NCBI GenBank assembly: GCA_037043015.1
Contig: CM073323.1
Coordinates: forward strand, 20,674,758 to 20,738,757
DNA length: 64,000 nucleotides
Direction of reading: 5' to 3'
Origin: Bryum argenteum
Taxonomy: Eukaryota > Streptophyta > Bryopsida > Bryales > Bryaceae
Shown here: positions 10,246-21,458 of the stretch, one piece after another
How the letters are laid out: every line of letters begins with the position of its first letter
Position numbering within the stretch: position 1 is the first letter of the stretch
Translations under genes and position numbers: made by a program
The notes under the pieces: model-generated
The model's input: the letters and a program-made list of their open reading frames with translations, nothing else
Database searches by the model: none
What the model was told of the DNA's origin: nothing

Positions 10246-11962
10246 TCATGAATTCGCGAGGAGTTCAAACAGCTTCGAAACTTGCTTCATCTTTGGCCGA
10301 GACTCAGGATTGACCGCTATGCACGCCAACGCGATCTGCAATGCAACCATATAATTTATTCGTGATCATATTCTTTACATCGGAACGCCATATCAGTGCA
10401 CATCGTTTCAGGGCTAAGGTTCTGAAATCACGTCTGGGGTTGAGGTTCCAAACGGAAATTCAAATGAAAGGTAGAGAGGTGCACGTTACCTGCAAAGTTT
10501 CTATCATTTTGTTCTGTTCACTATTGTCTTTGAGCAAGCAAGGATCGATTATCTCAGAAAGAGCTTTCTTCTTCTGAAGGGCGGCATATATCCACGACAC
10601 AAGATCAAGGTCTCCAGCAGCAAGCTGCTCGATAGGAGACCTGCCAGTGAGAAGCTCCAGCAGCACAACGCCGAAGGAGTAGACGTCGCCCTTTTGAGTG
10701 AGGTTTTTCGCAATCATGGCTTCTGGAGCTTGATATACTCTGTTTGCTGCAATTCATGTAAATCCAGCAGCATTAGGACTTCAAGAATGAAATCAAATGC
10801 CGAGGTGTGCACACATCTTCCTTGTTTCAGTGAGTGGATATTTGAAGCAGGTGTGTGATATAGCCAAGTTCTGAAGGGTAAACTTCAACACGTACACGAA
10901 TTCGTCATATAGCAAGTGTGATTTGCGGACAGTAATCACCATAATTTGCAAGAATAATCTCTCTTCCAGCGAGGAGGTACTTGAAAAATTGGTACCTTTT
11001 GGAACTAAGCCGACTTTGTGCACGTAAAAGTTATTTTAGCACATATACTGACGTGATGAAATCAGCCATGAACACCAGCAGCAAGCGTGAAATTCAAAAC
11101 AGGTGCCAAGAGGAATGGCTAGATAAAGCGGTACCACGCTCACCTGTTGTGCTTCCGAACTCGACAGACGCTGGTTCCACGAGTGCGAGCAATCGTCGCA
11201 GTCCGAAATCGGCAACTCGAGGTTCCAAAAAGGAGTTCAGGAGAATATTGCCAGGCTTGATATCACCATGGACGTAATTCTTGGGGCTGCACTCATGGAT
11301 GTGTGCAAGACCTTGAGCAACGCCTTGTGCAATTTGCAGACGCGTCTCCCATGTGAGAAATCCCTTGGCTCTCTCGGATCTGCCTGCAATCGAGAGCCAA
11401 TTCTCAAAATCAAGCCCTTGCTCTTAGCAACTGCCATCATCAAAGGTATACACAGAATGATAAGATAGAGGTTCTTGTTACCATGGAGAGCCATTTCCAG
11501 TGTGCCGTTTCCGAGGTACTCATAAACGAGCAGCTTCTCTTCAGCGGTCCAGGAGAACGAGTGCAAGGAGACGACGTTAGGATGGCGCACATGAGCAATG
11601 GACTTCACTTGAGCCTCGAACTCTTTCTGCTTCTTTGCCCCACCAGCACCTAATCTTCGAACAGCCACAATAAGTCCGTTGTCCAACACAGCCTTGTACA
11701 CTATCCCTCTGAGGGCGCTTTTGCCCAGTACAAACGCGGAGGCTCGCAGCAACTCTTCCCAACTAAAACTGTACACGTAACTCACGTGCCTCAGCAACTC
11801 CTTTTCTTCGTCTTCTTCTCCACCTGATGTAGACTCTGGACTCTCAGAATCTCCATGTGGGCACAGACATCCTCGAATCTGAAGCCCCATGTCTTGTAAG
11901 CTCAACGTTCTCGTCGCCATTGTCAGTTTCCGAACGAACAAATAGTTGAAAAGACTCGCCAT
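10246..11962 (-). CDS. LRR-III (ZAR1-like) receptor-like kinase, cytoplasmic part only
   Basis: Four exons on the minus strand: 11482-11962, 11144-11383, 10490-10746 and 10246-10335. All phases agree, giving 355 residues. Kinase motifs: FSWEELLRASAFVLGKS and GIVYKAV (glycine loop, residues 67-92), AVRRL at the lysine position (Arg-Arg, as I recall from ZAR1-type kinases), VYEYLGNGTLEMALHG, VHGDIKPGNILL (HGD instead of HRD), VADFGL, YQAPEA and KGDVYSFGVVLLELLTGRSP. The altered catalytic residues suggest weak or no kinase activity. No signal peptide, LRRs or membrane helix are visible upstream to 12760. The gene is therefore an LRR-less derivative, is missing its first exons, or has lost its ectodomain. 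The start at 11962 is the first ATG in frame; a 5' exon near 12017 is possible. Confidence 0.85.
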
Positions 11963-13519
11963 GCTTAAGGTGGACTTGACACGAGCCCCAGTCCGACGAA
12001 TTGTTGCAGAAGCCTACGAAAACGAGAAGAAGCTTGTAAGCCTCAAAAGCTCTGTCAGGTACGTAACGATCTCTTTCTTCACTTGGGATCTTACAGACAG
12101 TCATTCGCTACGTTCAGAGGACTAAAAGTCAAGAGGATGTGAAAGAACTAACGTAATCACAAGGCATGCTGTGACAATGAGGCAGTCCTTCCCGGGAGGA
12201 GTGTTAATTGCCAGATTACTAGATTCGACCACATGTCACATCTGGATGAAATCTCGAGAATGGCGTTCGCCGCGTTTGGATCAAGAGACTGAAAGCATGG
12301 GCAGATACCGATCGAACTAGTCTAAGCTTCGGAAGTGAATTTATGATGACAGGTTCATACCTCTACGAGTAATGTGCAAGTGTCCAAGCCCCGATCTCCT
12401 CAAAGTGAGCTTCACCTCCCATATCGCTGGAGCTTCAAGATTATGCCTCGGCGGAGCTGCCAGGTGAATGAACTGAGCTAATTATAGGAATCTCTGAAAC
12501 CGGCAACGATGCCGAAGTCGTAGTCAATGTCAGTATTTATGACAGTGTTCTGAATTCTCCGCTTTCCAAGCTACCGAACTCCCGCTTTTAGTTGACGAAT
12601 AACCTGCAGCCGCTGCCACCTTCCAAGTGGCGCCAGACTGATCGAACCCCATGTTCCATAACTTCCATTCCTGCATGCATTTGGCCTTTGACGCTTTCGT
12701 AAACCCTAATCGACTAATCTTCCTATTGATGGATGATACTGTTTCTGAGATTTTGTAGCTGCGAAATGGTGGAATTCACGAAGAAGAGCATCTCCAAGGC
12801 TCTCCTCGCAAAAAGGGTGTGAAAAAGGATGTTTTGTCCTATCACCAGTAGTGAGACTACTAACATCTCTCATTATGTTGTAACAATATTGGTTTCAAAT
12901 CTTGTCATTAATGCTTGAGAAACAAGAACCATGTTGTGGTCCAAGAGGTCTTTCAGGATAAGCATTACAACGAGGTTCATGAATGTCACCATAGTTGGGT
13001 GTATTAAGACCGTGAGCACCATGTTGGCATTGTGATGCAAACTCACAACGGCTTTAAAGGAAGATCATGAGTTACATTCTCTAAGGGCATGGCCACCCTT
13101 GCTCTAAAAACAACGCTAAAAACAACCCCTTCCATACACTTTTTCAGACGGGAGTCACGAATATTTTTACAACCCTAGCCTACTCTCAACGTGTTTCCAA
13201 CATGAGTTCCCCACTCTTCCCACCTACTCCTTACTACATGTGTTCCCATGCGCTTGTCTTCTCTTTTCGTTTCTGGTAGTGGTCTTTGTCGTGACGTAAA
13301 AAATAGCTTCTAAATAAGATTGCGGAGAGGTTTTAGTGTACTCGGGGAGAGTGAATGCATAGTGGATTTTGAGCGTGCCTTAAAGATGAATAGCATCTAG
13401 TGCAGGGAGGGTGGCCCTTCTTCCCAAAGACAAAATCTAAAAAATTGCCTTCCGAGTTGTTTTCAACTAATGAATTGTTTTTATTTCAGCGTAGGATATT
13501 AAAGATAACTTACCTTTTT
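11963..13519. other. Intergenic, no gene recognised
   Basis: This is where 5' exons of the kinase would lie, but no LRR (LxxLxLxxN) pattern is visible on the minus strand. A short open frame at 11844-12104 overlaps the kinase exon in another frame and looks spurious. The remainder is unannotated. Confidence 0.45.
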
Positions 13520-13790
13520 TATTGGATGTAAAATTTTAATCCAGAATTTTTCATTTGTGAGATTATAATGTTAAAAGTTGGTTGACTTTTCTCATGTGGG
13601 AACCCCAAAAAGCCATATCGGCTTCCTTGGATCTTTTGGGGTTAATGCATATGAGATCCTTAAGACCCGAAACAGATCTTGAGGGTTCCCCTAGAAACAA
13701 AATTCAACCAACTTTGACCTGTATAATGTCATGAATAAAAAAGAATCATTGGTCCAAATTTGGCATGCAAGTAGTTTGTGAATGAAAAAT
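13520..13790. repeat. Imperfect long inverted repeat related to piggyBac subterminal DNA
   Basis: The left arm (TTTTCATTTGTGAGATTATAATG, then AAAAGTTGGTTGA) and the right arm (TCAACCAACTTTGACC, then TATAATGTCATGAATAAAAAAG) are mutually inverted around GGGAACCCC/GGGTTCCCC near 13602 and 13692. TCATTTGTGAGATYATAA also occurs at 16014-16029 in the full-length element. Probably a decayed foldback relative. Confidence 0.5.
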
Positions 13791-14574
13791 TGGCGTAATA
13801 AGTGCTAGTTCAATTCGATAGTACGCTACGTGTTTCATTCAAATATAATGCATATGTTTGAGAGATCAATGACCGGTAAGCATTGAAAATATTGGGCGTT
13901 GTAGGTAGGATAGTCTAGGATGCATTCAATATGAGCAATTTTGAAAAATAATTAAAAATTAATAAAAATTAAATGAATGTGTATTCTTGTGGTTAGGCTA
14001 AGCATGTGTATAAATCTTTCACTAATGAAAAATTCCTCCTTTAAGACTAATCAGATGTAGACTATTATTTCTATGTGATTAGAAAACATGCAAAATTTGT
14101 GATTTTGGTATGTATGGAAGACATGTATTTATGTATATGTGTGTATGTATCAAAATACTTATATGTATCTGAACAAAGATGAAAATAAGCTATTGTTCAT
14201 GAAGCATAAGGTAGCTTTCAGCTTGGAAAATTTCATCTATAGTTTGCCCATATTATACACATAAATGAGATAAAAGGGTTGTAAAAAAAGTGATATAAAA
14301 AAGTTTAGACGACTCAATGCTTTAACCAAAAATGAGATTACTTTGTAACTTCAAAAACTGTTTAGACTTTATTCCAAATCGATTCTTACTTTTTTGACAA
14401 CCTATACATATAGTCTTGGATTGTGGATTTCCAAGACTTTGAATTGGTAACCATACCGTGTACTTTGTCAAGTAAGGCGGAGAGGAGTGCCTTGAAAGAA
14501 ATTTGGACCATTGATCTATTGCAAACATAAAAAAACAGCCACCAAAGTGTTTTATAGATGTAATCTAAACATGT

Positions 14575-15159
14575 ATAACCCCTAAAGATCCAAGAGGACC
14601 AAATCGGGCTTTTGCTATTTTGGGCAGCTTAGATGAATAGGTTAAAAGTAATATTTTTGCCTAAATTTTTTAATGGGTGCTCCCTATACTGCAAAGTGTA
14701 CGTGGTAGAATTTACAAAGCCAAATTCCAATTTTTGAGTCTTCTACAACAATTCTTGGTTTGCGAGCCGAACTGGGGCAGTTTAAATTTAGTATTTTTTT
14801 GAGATTTTTTTTGGAAATATGTTCATGACCAAATCACTACTTAAGTTCCAAAGGGCCCCAAGTCAAAAAGAGTACCAATTTTACAAGGGCAGCCTCCAAA
14901 AGTGTCAAAAATAATCTCAACAATGCCCAAAAAAACTTCGTAGACAAACTTTGGATGTTATAATCTCTCAAATGGTAAACATCCAACGGTCAATTTTTAT
15001 ATCAGATACTGAAAATTGGCTTAGGTACAAGATCTTACGGTTGGAAGTTAAGAAAAGAATAAAAAAATTGTTTCGCACCCCTTGAAGTGCATAGAGGTAG
15101 AGAATTGGAGTTTTGAGGTTTTAAGCTCCCAAAAACACCCAAGGATCTTTAGGGGATAA
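14575..15159 (-). mobile_element. piggyBac-type MITE, 585 bp, flanked by ATAA
   Basis: The ends are CCCCTAAAGATCC and its inverted copy GGATCTTTAGGGG, a 13-bp perfect match. They are flanked on both sides by ATAA (14575-14578 and 15156-15159). Read from the right end inward, it is closely similar to the left end of the 5.63-kb element: GTGTTTTTGGGAGCTT, CTATGCACT, then the identical 19-bp CCAACCGTAAGATCTTGTA at 15026-15044 (111 bp from the end), ACCGTTGGAT, and GAGATTATAAC. It has no coding region and so would need a transposase supplied in trans. Confidence 0.8.
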
Positions 15160-15829
15160 ACAAAACATTGCTTGTAAGATAGTTTTTTGAAGTATTGGTA
15201 AAATGGGTAATCAATTTGGGGAGTAATATATATCATTTCTCTTATGTTTTCATGACATTCAATATGCTAAAAACTCTCTATATAAATAGGAGAAGGTGAG
15301 CTTCCTCCAAAATTATGTGGAATCAACATAAGTTTTCTAGATTCAAGATATGAATGAAATATTCCAGTTTCCTTCCATGTCCTTTATGGCCTCACTTTAA
15401 TTTCATATTACCACTTGTCCACACTAAGAGCATTTATTCATTGCTTGTCTCCCACACTTCCACAATTGAGGCCCAAATATTCCTATTTAATGCATGTGTT
15501 CAAGTTTAAAAATTCAGGAGATGTTTGCATTACTTTATCTAATAATACAATAATGTATAAGTCTTACATAAATTTTAACTCTATCATTATAGATTGATCT
15601 ATAACTTATTAAGGGAGCATGTACCTTTATGTACACCCTTTAGATGGTCTTTTTCATTTACGCCTACTCAAGTCACCTGTATGAAATAAAAATTATACCC
15701 AATAAGTTCAAAAGACTTTTACTTTCTAAAAATTTGACCGAATACTATTCTTAATACTTTGTCAATAGATATCACCAAAATTTAAAAAATAAGCATTCTT
15801 AAAAATCTAGCAGTATTAGTTACCTTGTG
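15160..15829. other. AT-rich spacer with a promoter-like TATA motif
   Basis: CTCTCTATATAAATAGGAG near 15274-15292 resembles a plant core promoter followed by a leader (GGTGAGCTTCCTCC). No gene follows. It may be a solo LTR or a remnant promoter, but no LTR boundaries were found. Confidence 0.3.
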
Positions 15830-15833
15830 TTAA

Positions 15834-15847
15834 CCCCTAACCGTCCG
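15834..15847 (+). repeat. Left terminal inverted repeat of piggyBac element
   Basis: CCCCTAACCGTCCG directly follows TTAA. The 19-bp motif CCAACCGTAAGATCTTGTA lies at 15944-15962, 110 bp inside. It is a candidate transposase-binding site because the MITE at 14575-15159 has it at essentially the same distance from its own end. Confidence 0.8.
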
Positions 15848-16599
15848 TGTGTTTTTGGGAGCTTGAAAGTAGAAAAGTGTGATTTTTCTACCACTATGCA
15901 CTCAAGAAGGTGTGGACCAGATTTTTTTACTTTTTTTAGATATCCAACCGTAAGATCTTGTAGCCACTTGTATTTGAAAGTGCTGATCCAAATTTCAACC
16001 GTTGGATCTTTTTCATTTGTGAGATCATAACGTTCAAAGTTGAATATGAAATTTTTTTTGCCCTTGCCCGGGATACATAGTGTACATGGTCCAAGAGCAA
16101 GTTGATGATTGTTACCCCAAACTTTTTGCTCATATTTTTTTCCATGTAGGTAATCAAGTTGCACATATGCATGCAAAATTTTTGGAGCTCATTCAAGTTT
16201 TTGAACCATCTTCTAAATTGTTTCCCAAGCGGAGGTCTAAATTGGCACTTTGTCCCTTGAAAGGGTTGTATGCACATTGCATTTTGAGATTTTGGAAAAT
16301 TCGAAAATTGAACGGTCAGAATGTTCCCTTATGAGTTTCTAAATTTGAGGCACAATTATTTTTGAAAAATTCGAAAATCTGAATTTCTTATGATTTATCA
16401 AAGGGTTGGTGCAAATCATCTGCTAAATTTGAGATGGGCAGGGATGGTATATTGGGAGTCCACTGGCAGTATTCTTCACTGGCCCGGGTCCTTTGTAACA
16501 ATTATGAATTCACATGCATGTAGTAATAACTACAAAATAATTTAGTGAGAAGTGGGATGGAAAACATTGATGGCTCCGGCCAAACCGAATGCTGCAATA

Positions 16600-16880
16600 A
16601 ATGTTCTGGCCCCATGTGCAAGGAGAAGTTGATTTTGGCACTTGGCCACCTCAGCGGCCTAGCCGGCCCTCCTTGGACCAGCAGCTTGCTCCAACAGCAG
16701 CTGGCTGCCAGCTCGGCGTCCCTGTACCAGCACCTCCCGCCAACCGCAGCCCACCGACCGGCTCCAGCAGGGTCCTCCACGCCTGCTGCTTGCATGGGCG
16801 TATCCCCTCCTGCGCATCCGACGTGGATGCCACGTCCTCCTTGTCCTCCAAGCTCCAGGGGTGCTCAAGCTCCGGGGGGC
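16600..16880. other. GC-rich island inside the piggyBac element
   Basis: This block of high GC content (CCAGCACCTCCCGCC-like) sits in AT-rich transposon DNA, 3' of the transposase. It is open in several frames without recognisable motifs. Its CCAGCACCTC phrases recur in the island at 20390-20470. Confidence 0.5.
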
Positions 16881-17145
16881 TTGAAGCTCCATACTGAGGC
16901 TCTGTTCCTGCAAAATGGAAAAGAAAAAACTGGTCTTGCTATGCCGTGGTAAACCCTGCACCAAACCCCATAGTATTGTCTACAATTACAAATATGATCT
17001 CATTCCCTGAGAAAATCTAACGTGTATTGCAAAGAATTATGCATGAAAAAAATATGCATGAAAGAATTGGATGCGTATAAAATGTTTGGAAATTGGAAAC
17101 TTGGGACTAACATTACATGTAAAAAATAGGGGTTGTAATTTATAC

Positions 17146-19906
17146 CTATGTTTCATGGCGGTGCCACCGCCGCATAGCCATCTCTGTGTGATATCGTTCA
17201 AAACACCCCTCTTTGTAACACATCCACTTGTTTCCACACAAGTAGCAGTAGTGGTGTGGCCGCCGAACATTACAAACAACACATAGGCGTCTAGTAGAAC
17301 TATGGCTAGGTAGGTGAATCACAGGCCGGTCTGGTAAAGGTGGTACGTCAGCAGGTTCCAGAGGCCGCCCAGGCCAGTCAGCTAATAGAGCTTCACATAG
17401 CCCTTTCTTGAATTGTAGGTGTGACATGGGGGTGGCTCTAGGACGGTTTCGGTTGTAATGTGCAGAACGTTCCAAATAAATAATATACATGTTGACAACT
17501 CGTAACATCCAAAGAAAAAAAAAAACACGCGATGCCACCACTTGTGGGACCGCACCTGACAACTGTAAGATGCTCTAAGCTGGTCTGCCACGTCAACACC
17601 GCGCATGTGAGTAGTATATTCCTTCAACATAGGTGAAGTATGCACTGGCTTTCGACGCTTCTCAATAAGGCGGGGAACAGTGACAACATGCCGCTCACAT
17701 GGAGCCTGGATGGGCATCTTTGTGAGTAGAGATCAAGAGAACGGGCCTCTTGTCCTTCCACATCACGGATGAGATGGACCGACTCGAATGCACTCTCCAA
17801 TAAGTGGTGCCTTGTGGGGCATTCTTGAAAGACTTGGTATTCTTCAAGAATGAAGGCAAACCTATCCGGTTTGGTCGGATAGTACCGTGGCATACATACC
17901 ACGAGACCATAGAAAAGAAAATAGACCAATACTTGGTAAAAAATTGTCTAATGTAATACAATGACCACGGTCCCACAAACCATCCACCAATCCAACAACA
18001 ACCTTGTGGGCTAGACCAACATCACCTAGAAGAGGTTGAACTTGGGGTAATTCCCCAATAACCGGTGGGATGACATTCTCCTTTCCACAATATATTTGAA
18101 AATTCCAAACAAACTTGGAAACAGAGCATGCAAGACACCACACTTTCAAACCCCATTTTTGGGGTTTCTTAGGCATGTACTGGCGTATAGGGGAGTATGA
18201 GCCTTTATACCGTATCATCATTTCATCCACGGTCAAATGCTTTCCCAAATTCCAAGCCAATTGACACCGACCTCTAATGGCATCAACAAGCCATCTAGTT
18301 TGCCCGATTTTGTCATAAGTAGGGTCATTTCTAGTAACACCATCCAAATTAGTAAGATGAAGACATCTTCTAAGGTCCTTGAACCTAGCACGACTCATAA
18401 TTCCTGAAATTACTGGACAACCAAACAATTTATCCTTCATCCAATATGTTTCATAATTAGGTTGCACTTTCAGTCCCATGTAAAGTGCCAAAGCCAGGAA
18501 TGCATGAAGTTCAGGCAAAGTGATGTTATCCCACTGAGGCCCTCCCTTTGTACGATTCCCATCCAAAGGTGCATTAGCGTACCTATTAGTTTCGTGAATT
18601 ATGCTATTCAAAACGGTAGGAGTCCAAAATAGGGCAAACAATTCCATGAAGCTAGGAAGACCCCTCCAATTACCAGTGGAGCCTCTCCTATTTCCAGTAA
18701 AAGGCCTTATTGATGGGTTGTAGAAATTGTGAGAACCCCCCCAAGTTTCATCTCGATATTCCCACTTCAATCCTGATTGGGATTCCAAAACTTCATCATT
18801 TTCCTCAATATCCTCAATTTCCGGCAAATCCTCACTCTCATTTCCGGTTATTATGTGTGGTTCAGACTCATCATCACTTCCCCCAACTCCAAAACCAATA
18901 TTATCCCCAATTTGAAACGTACCTGGACTGGATGGTGTTGTGCCTTGTCCAACCGCGCTACGTCCACTTGTTGCCAACTCGACAATGCTGTCCAGGCACC
19001 TCGCTGGGGCAAGGTCTCCGGCTGCCCCGGGCGCTAAATCAGCTGCCGTGAGGGCTGACCACGCGGTCCACGCTGGAAGGCCTGCCCCGGGCGCCAGCTC
19101 GGCGGCCCTGGCGGCTGACCACGCTGCCCCGGGCGCCAGCTCGCGGGCTCTGCAGGACAGCTCGGCGGCTTCAACGGCTGCCGCTGCTGCGAGGGCATGC
19201 CTTGCCCCGGCGACCTCGTCCACGTGGACCACGCCCCACGCCCGGTCAGGTAACCTCATATGCTCGCATGCGGCATCGGCGACTCGGCAGCGACGTCGAA
19301 GAATGCAACTTCGGCATGCTCAAAGTCTCTACTGGAACCTGCTCCACCCATTCGCTCTACGGCCCTTATCGCCTCCATCGCTCCATGAGTCTCAATCTGA
19401 TCCTCTGCAATTTGCTTGCGTGTTCCTCCATAGAATCGTGCCTGTAGAAGCAATTCCGGAGGCCAGAGGATGTCCTCTAATCCTCCTACATGGTTTCCAG
19501 GATCAGAGTCTTCTGTAGAATCATAGAGTTTTTCATGGATTGAATATTGTCGTGGTTCATGCTCTTGTGAGGGAAGGTAGTCCCCATCGAAGGGTGTGTT
19601 TATGTTTGCCAAAGGAACAAGCTCTACGGCGTGTCCAAGATCTGGCAGATCGTTGTTGAAGACAGGTATTTCTACTTCTTCTTCTTCAAATAGATCGCGT
19701 CTGCAAGTATGTTTGGAAGTGGAGCTTGGTGCAATCTTGAGCTTCTCCGAATTGGGATTCCCTCCCACTCCATCTGAGTAAACAACAAAGGAGAGAGGTT
19801 ACAACTTACATAGATCTAGAATGTCATGAAATTTCATTTAGAATTTCAAGAAAGGTACATGAAATGCTACCTGCTTTGCCTTCTTGCTAGAAGATCGTTT
19901 AGGCAT
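17146..19906 (-). pseudogene. piggyBac (DDE_Tnp_1_7-type) transposase, frameshifted
   Basis: The likely start is MPKRSSSKKAK (19906-19871), a short basic exon with a consensus donor. An acidic N-terminal region follows, then the core from about 18760: WGGSHNFYNPSIRPFTG, LPELHAFLALALYMGL, YWMKDKLFG, RARFKDLRRCLHLTN. The catalytic DDD set is visible: Asp in LTVDEMMIRYKG, in HCITLDNFLPS and in MRGVDVADQL. The C-terminus (about 17280-17180) is a zinc-type Cys-rich domain, RLCVVCNVRRPHHYCYLCGNK then MCYKEGCFERYH. The reading frame changes near 17886, near 17714 and within an 11-T run at 17514-17524, and again in a GAA run near 19677-19686. The protein is therefore not made intact from this copy, unless some of these are sequence errors in homopolymers. 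All parts lie in order in one element, so it is a recently decayed transposase. Confidence 0.85.
18985..19245 (-). repeat. GC-rich imperfect tandem repeat within the transposase N-terminal region
   Basis: Copies of a 45-60 bp phrase recur, containing GCCCCGGGCGCCAGCTCGG and GGCTGACCACGC (about 19020, 19080 and 19125). On the minus strand it reads as Ala-rich ELAPGA-type repeats between the acidic region and the upstream exon. Such an insert is atypical of piggyBac proteins and may be a captured or expanded sequence. Confidence 0.6.
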
Positions 19907-20257
19907 CTTTCTTGTCTTGCCAATGAGATCTCACAATACTAGTGAAATCACTATCAAAAATTTGCTTATCTCTCCAGCCTAACACGTAAGCAGCCTGTCT
20001 GTAGAAGTGATGTCTGAAGTTGACAGCTTCAGGCAACTTAGGCCACACTCGACTCTTCTTCCGAACCGGCAAACTCTGTAAGTAATCTGGGTCTAAGAGA
20101 CTCACTTATCGACTAATTTTCTCTGAATTCAATTTATGTCTCTCTGCCCATGCGATCAATTGTGTTTCTGCAGAATTGAATGATGAAGCTTTCTTGCAGG
20201 CACTGACAAGATCGTTCTGCCAGTTGCTAGTTCTCTTCTTGCCGCCGGCCTTCACCA

Positions 20258-20475
20258 CGGCTGCAGTCTCGCCCTAGACCAAAGACTCCTCGCCATAGCT
20301 GCAGTCTCGCCCGGACCATGGCCCGACCTCGCCATTGCAGTCTCGCCCCAGGACCATGGCCCGACCTCGCCGGCTTCAATCTCGCCCTGGACCATCACCT
20401 CGCCGGCTGCAGTCTCGCTCTGGACCAGCACCTCGTCGGCTGCTAAACCGCCCTGACCAGCACCTCGCCCGTCAT
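20258..20475 (+). repeat. Minisatellite, 30-38 bp degenerate units
   Basis: About six to seven units contain GCAGTCTCGCCC, then GGACCA, then CACCTCGCC/GACCTCGCC. They lie upstream (5') of the transposase inside the piggyBac element. They are open in more than one frame, but no protein family is recognisable. Confidence 0.65.
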
Positions 20476-21440
20476 TGGCAACCTCCCGTTCAGGCCAGTC
20501 TGCCTGGTTCTGCCGAGGCCGGTCCTCCTGCTGCTTGCCGAGAGGGAGTAGCTGAACCGGTGGTCGAAGATGAAAACCGCCGTGGCTGCCGGGAGAAGCC
20601 AACCGCCCCTGTCGATGTGGGATCATGGCACCCTGCACCTCGGCGAAGCTCAAGCCGCAGACACCAGTATCGGCCGGTTGGTCTTGGACTGGATCGAAGT
20701 TGATGCCGATCACCTCCGACTCGATGCCGACCAACGCCGCAGCGTGTGTTTGTCCTCGCAGATCTCCCACCGCAGCAGAGATTCGGGACTTGTCTCGAGT
20801 CGTGCACGGCCATACATGATCGTCCAACACTCACACACCGATTCGGTGACTTGGAAACTCTCACTATTGCTAAATTATCATTGCAGTCAGAGCTCTCAAT
20901 TGCATGAGTATGTTGATTGTGTGAACAATTTGCACATGTGTTGTAACCAAGTATTCCAGAGAAATTGAAACGTTCCATCTTGTTGATGAGAGTAGGAGAA
21001 GTCTGAATGTTTGATATTTGAATTCAAATGCTTGCAACCGTTTCATGGTCATGGTAGTTTGGTATTTTGTCTTGGAGTTTGGAATAACGTCATAGTGCAT
21101 TTAGTGAGGAGAGCCGCCAATCTCCTCTCTAAGATCATGGGTTACCCTAAACCCACTACAAACCCACTGCCCATAAGTAAGTGTCCTCACTTACCCGAAA
21201 ATCTGCCCCAAAATTTAGCTTAGCTCTCGTTGGTGCAGAGTCCAGCCCGAACTGCCCTTTTGGGCACAAGAAACTTGAAAGTGCCATAAAAGATGCACAA
21301 ATGTGAATTTTACCCCAAGATTTTTACCACATTTAGAGTATACAAATATACACCCACTGTAAAAAAATTGAAAAAAATATATTAATTTCTTGACCTTCAA
21401 GTAGCCTGACCAAAAGTGCAGAAACCCATTTCGGGTTTTT

Positions 21441-21454
21441 CAGACGGTTAGGGG
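21441..21454 (-). repeat. Right terminal inverted repeat of piggyBac element
   Basis: CAGACGGTTAGGGG immediately before TTAA is the inverted counterpart of the left end with one mismatch. The next inner sequence (AAACCCATTTCGGGTTTTT) forms a small palindrome. Confidence 0.8.
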
Positions 21455-21458
21455 TTAA

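Larger units (their letters stand above)
15830..21458 (-). mobile_element. Full-length piggyBac element, 5.63 kb
   Basis: TTAA target-site copies lie at 15830-15833 and 21455-21458. They enclose inverted ends CCCCTAACCGTCCG and CCCCTAACCGTCTG, identical over 12 of the first 12 bases. TTAA duplication and C-rich ends are defining features of piggyBac transposons. Inside, on the minus strand, is a DDD transposase with a C-terminal Cys-rich domain (17146-19906), now frameshifted. The left 570 bp match several smaller elements in this window. Three GC-rich islands (about 16600-16880, 18985-19245 and 20230-20830) contrast with the AT-rich ends. Confidence 0.85.

Noticed and set aside
15274..15292. 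Core promoter of a gene
   Set aside because: TATATAAATAG is present, but no open reading frame or splice signals follow before the transposon.
16545..16964. Several overlapping Pro/Ser/Ala-rich open frames
   Set aside because: Open in multiple frames and both strands because of the GC-rich island. No motif or splice context supports a gene.
20252..20978. Long overlapping open frames on both strands
   Set aside because: They result from the GC-rich minisatellite inside the piggyBac element. Composition is repeat-driven and no domain is seen.
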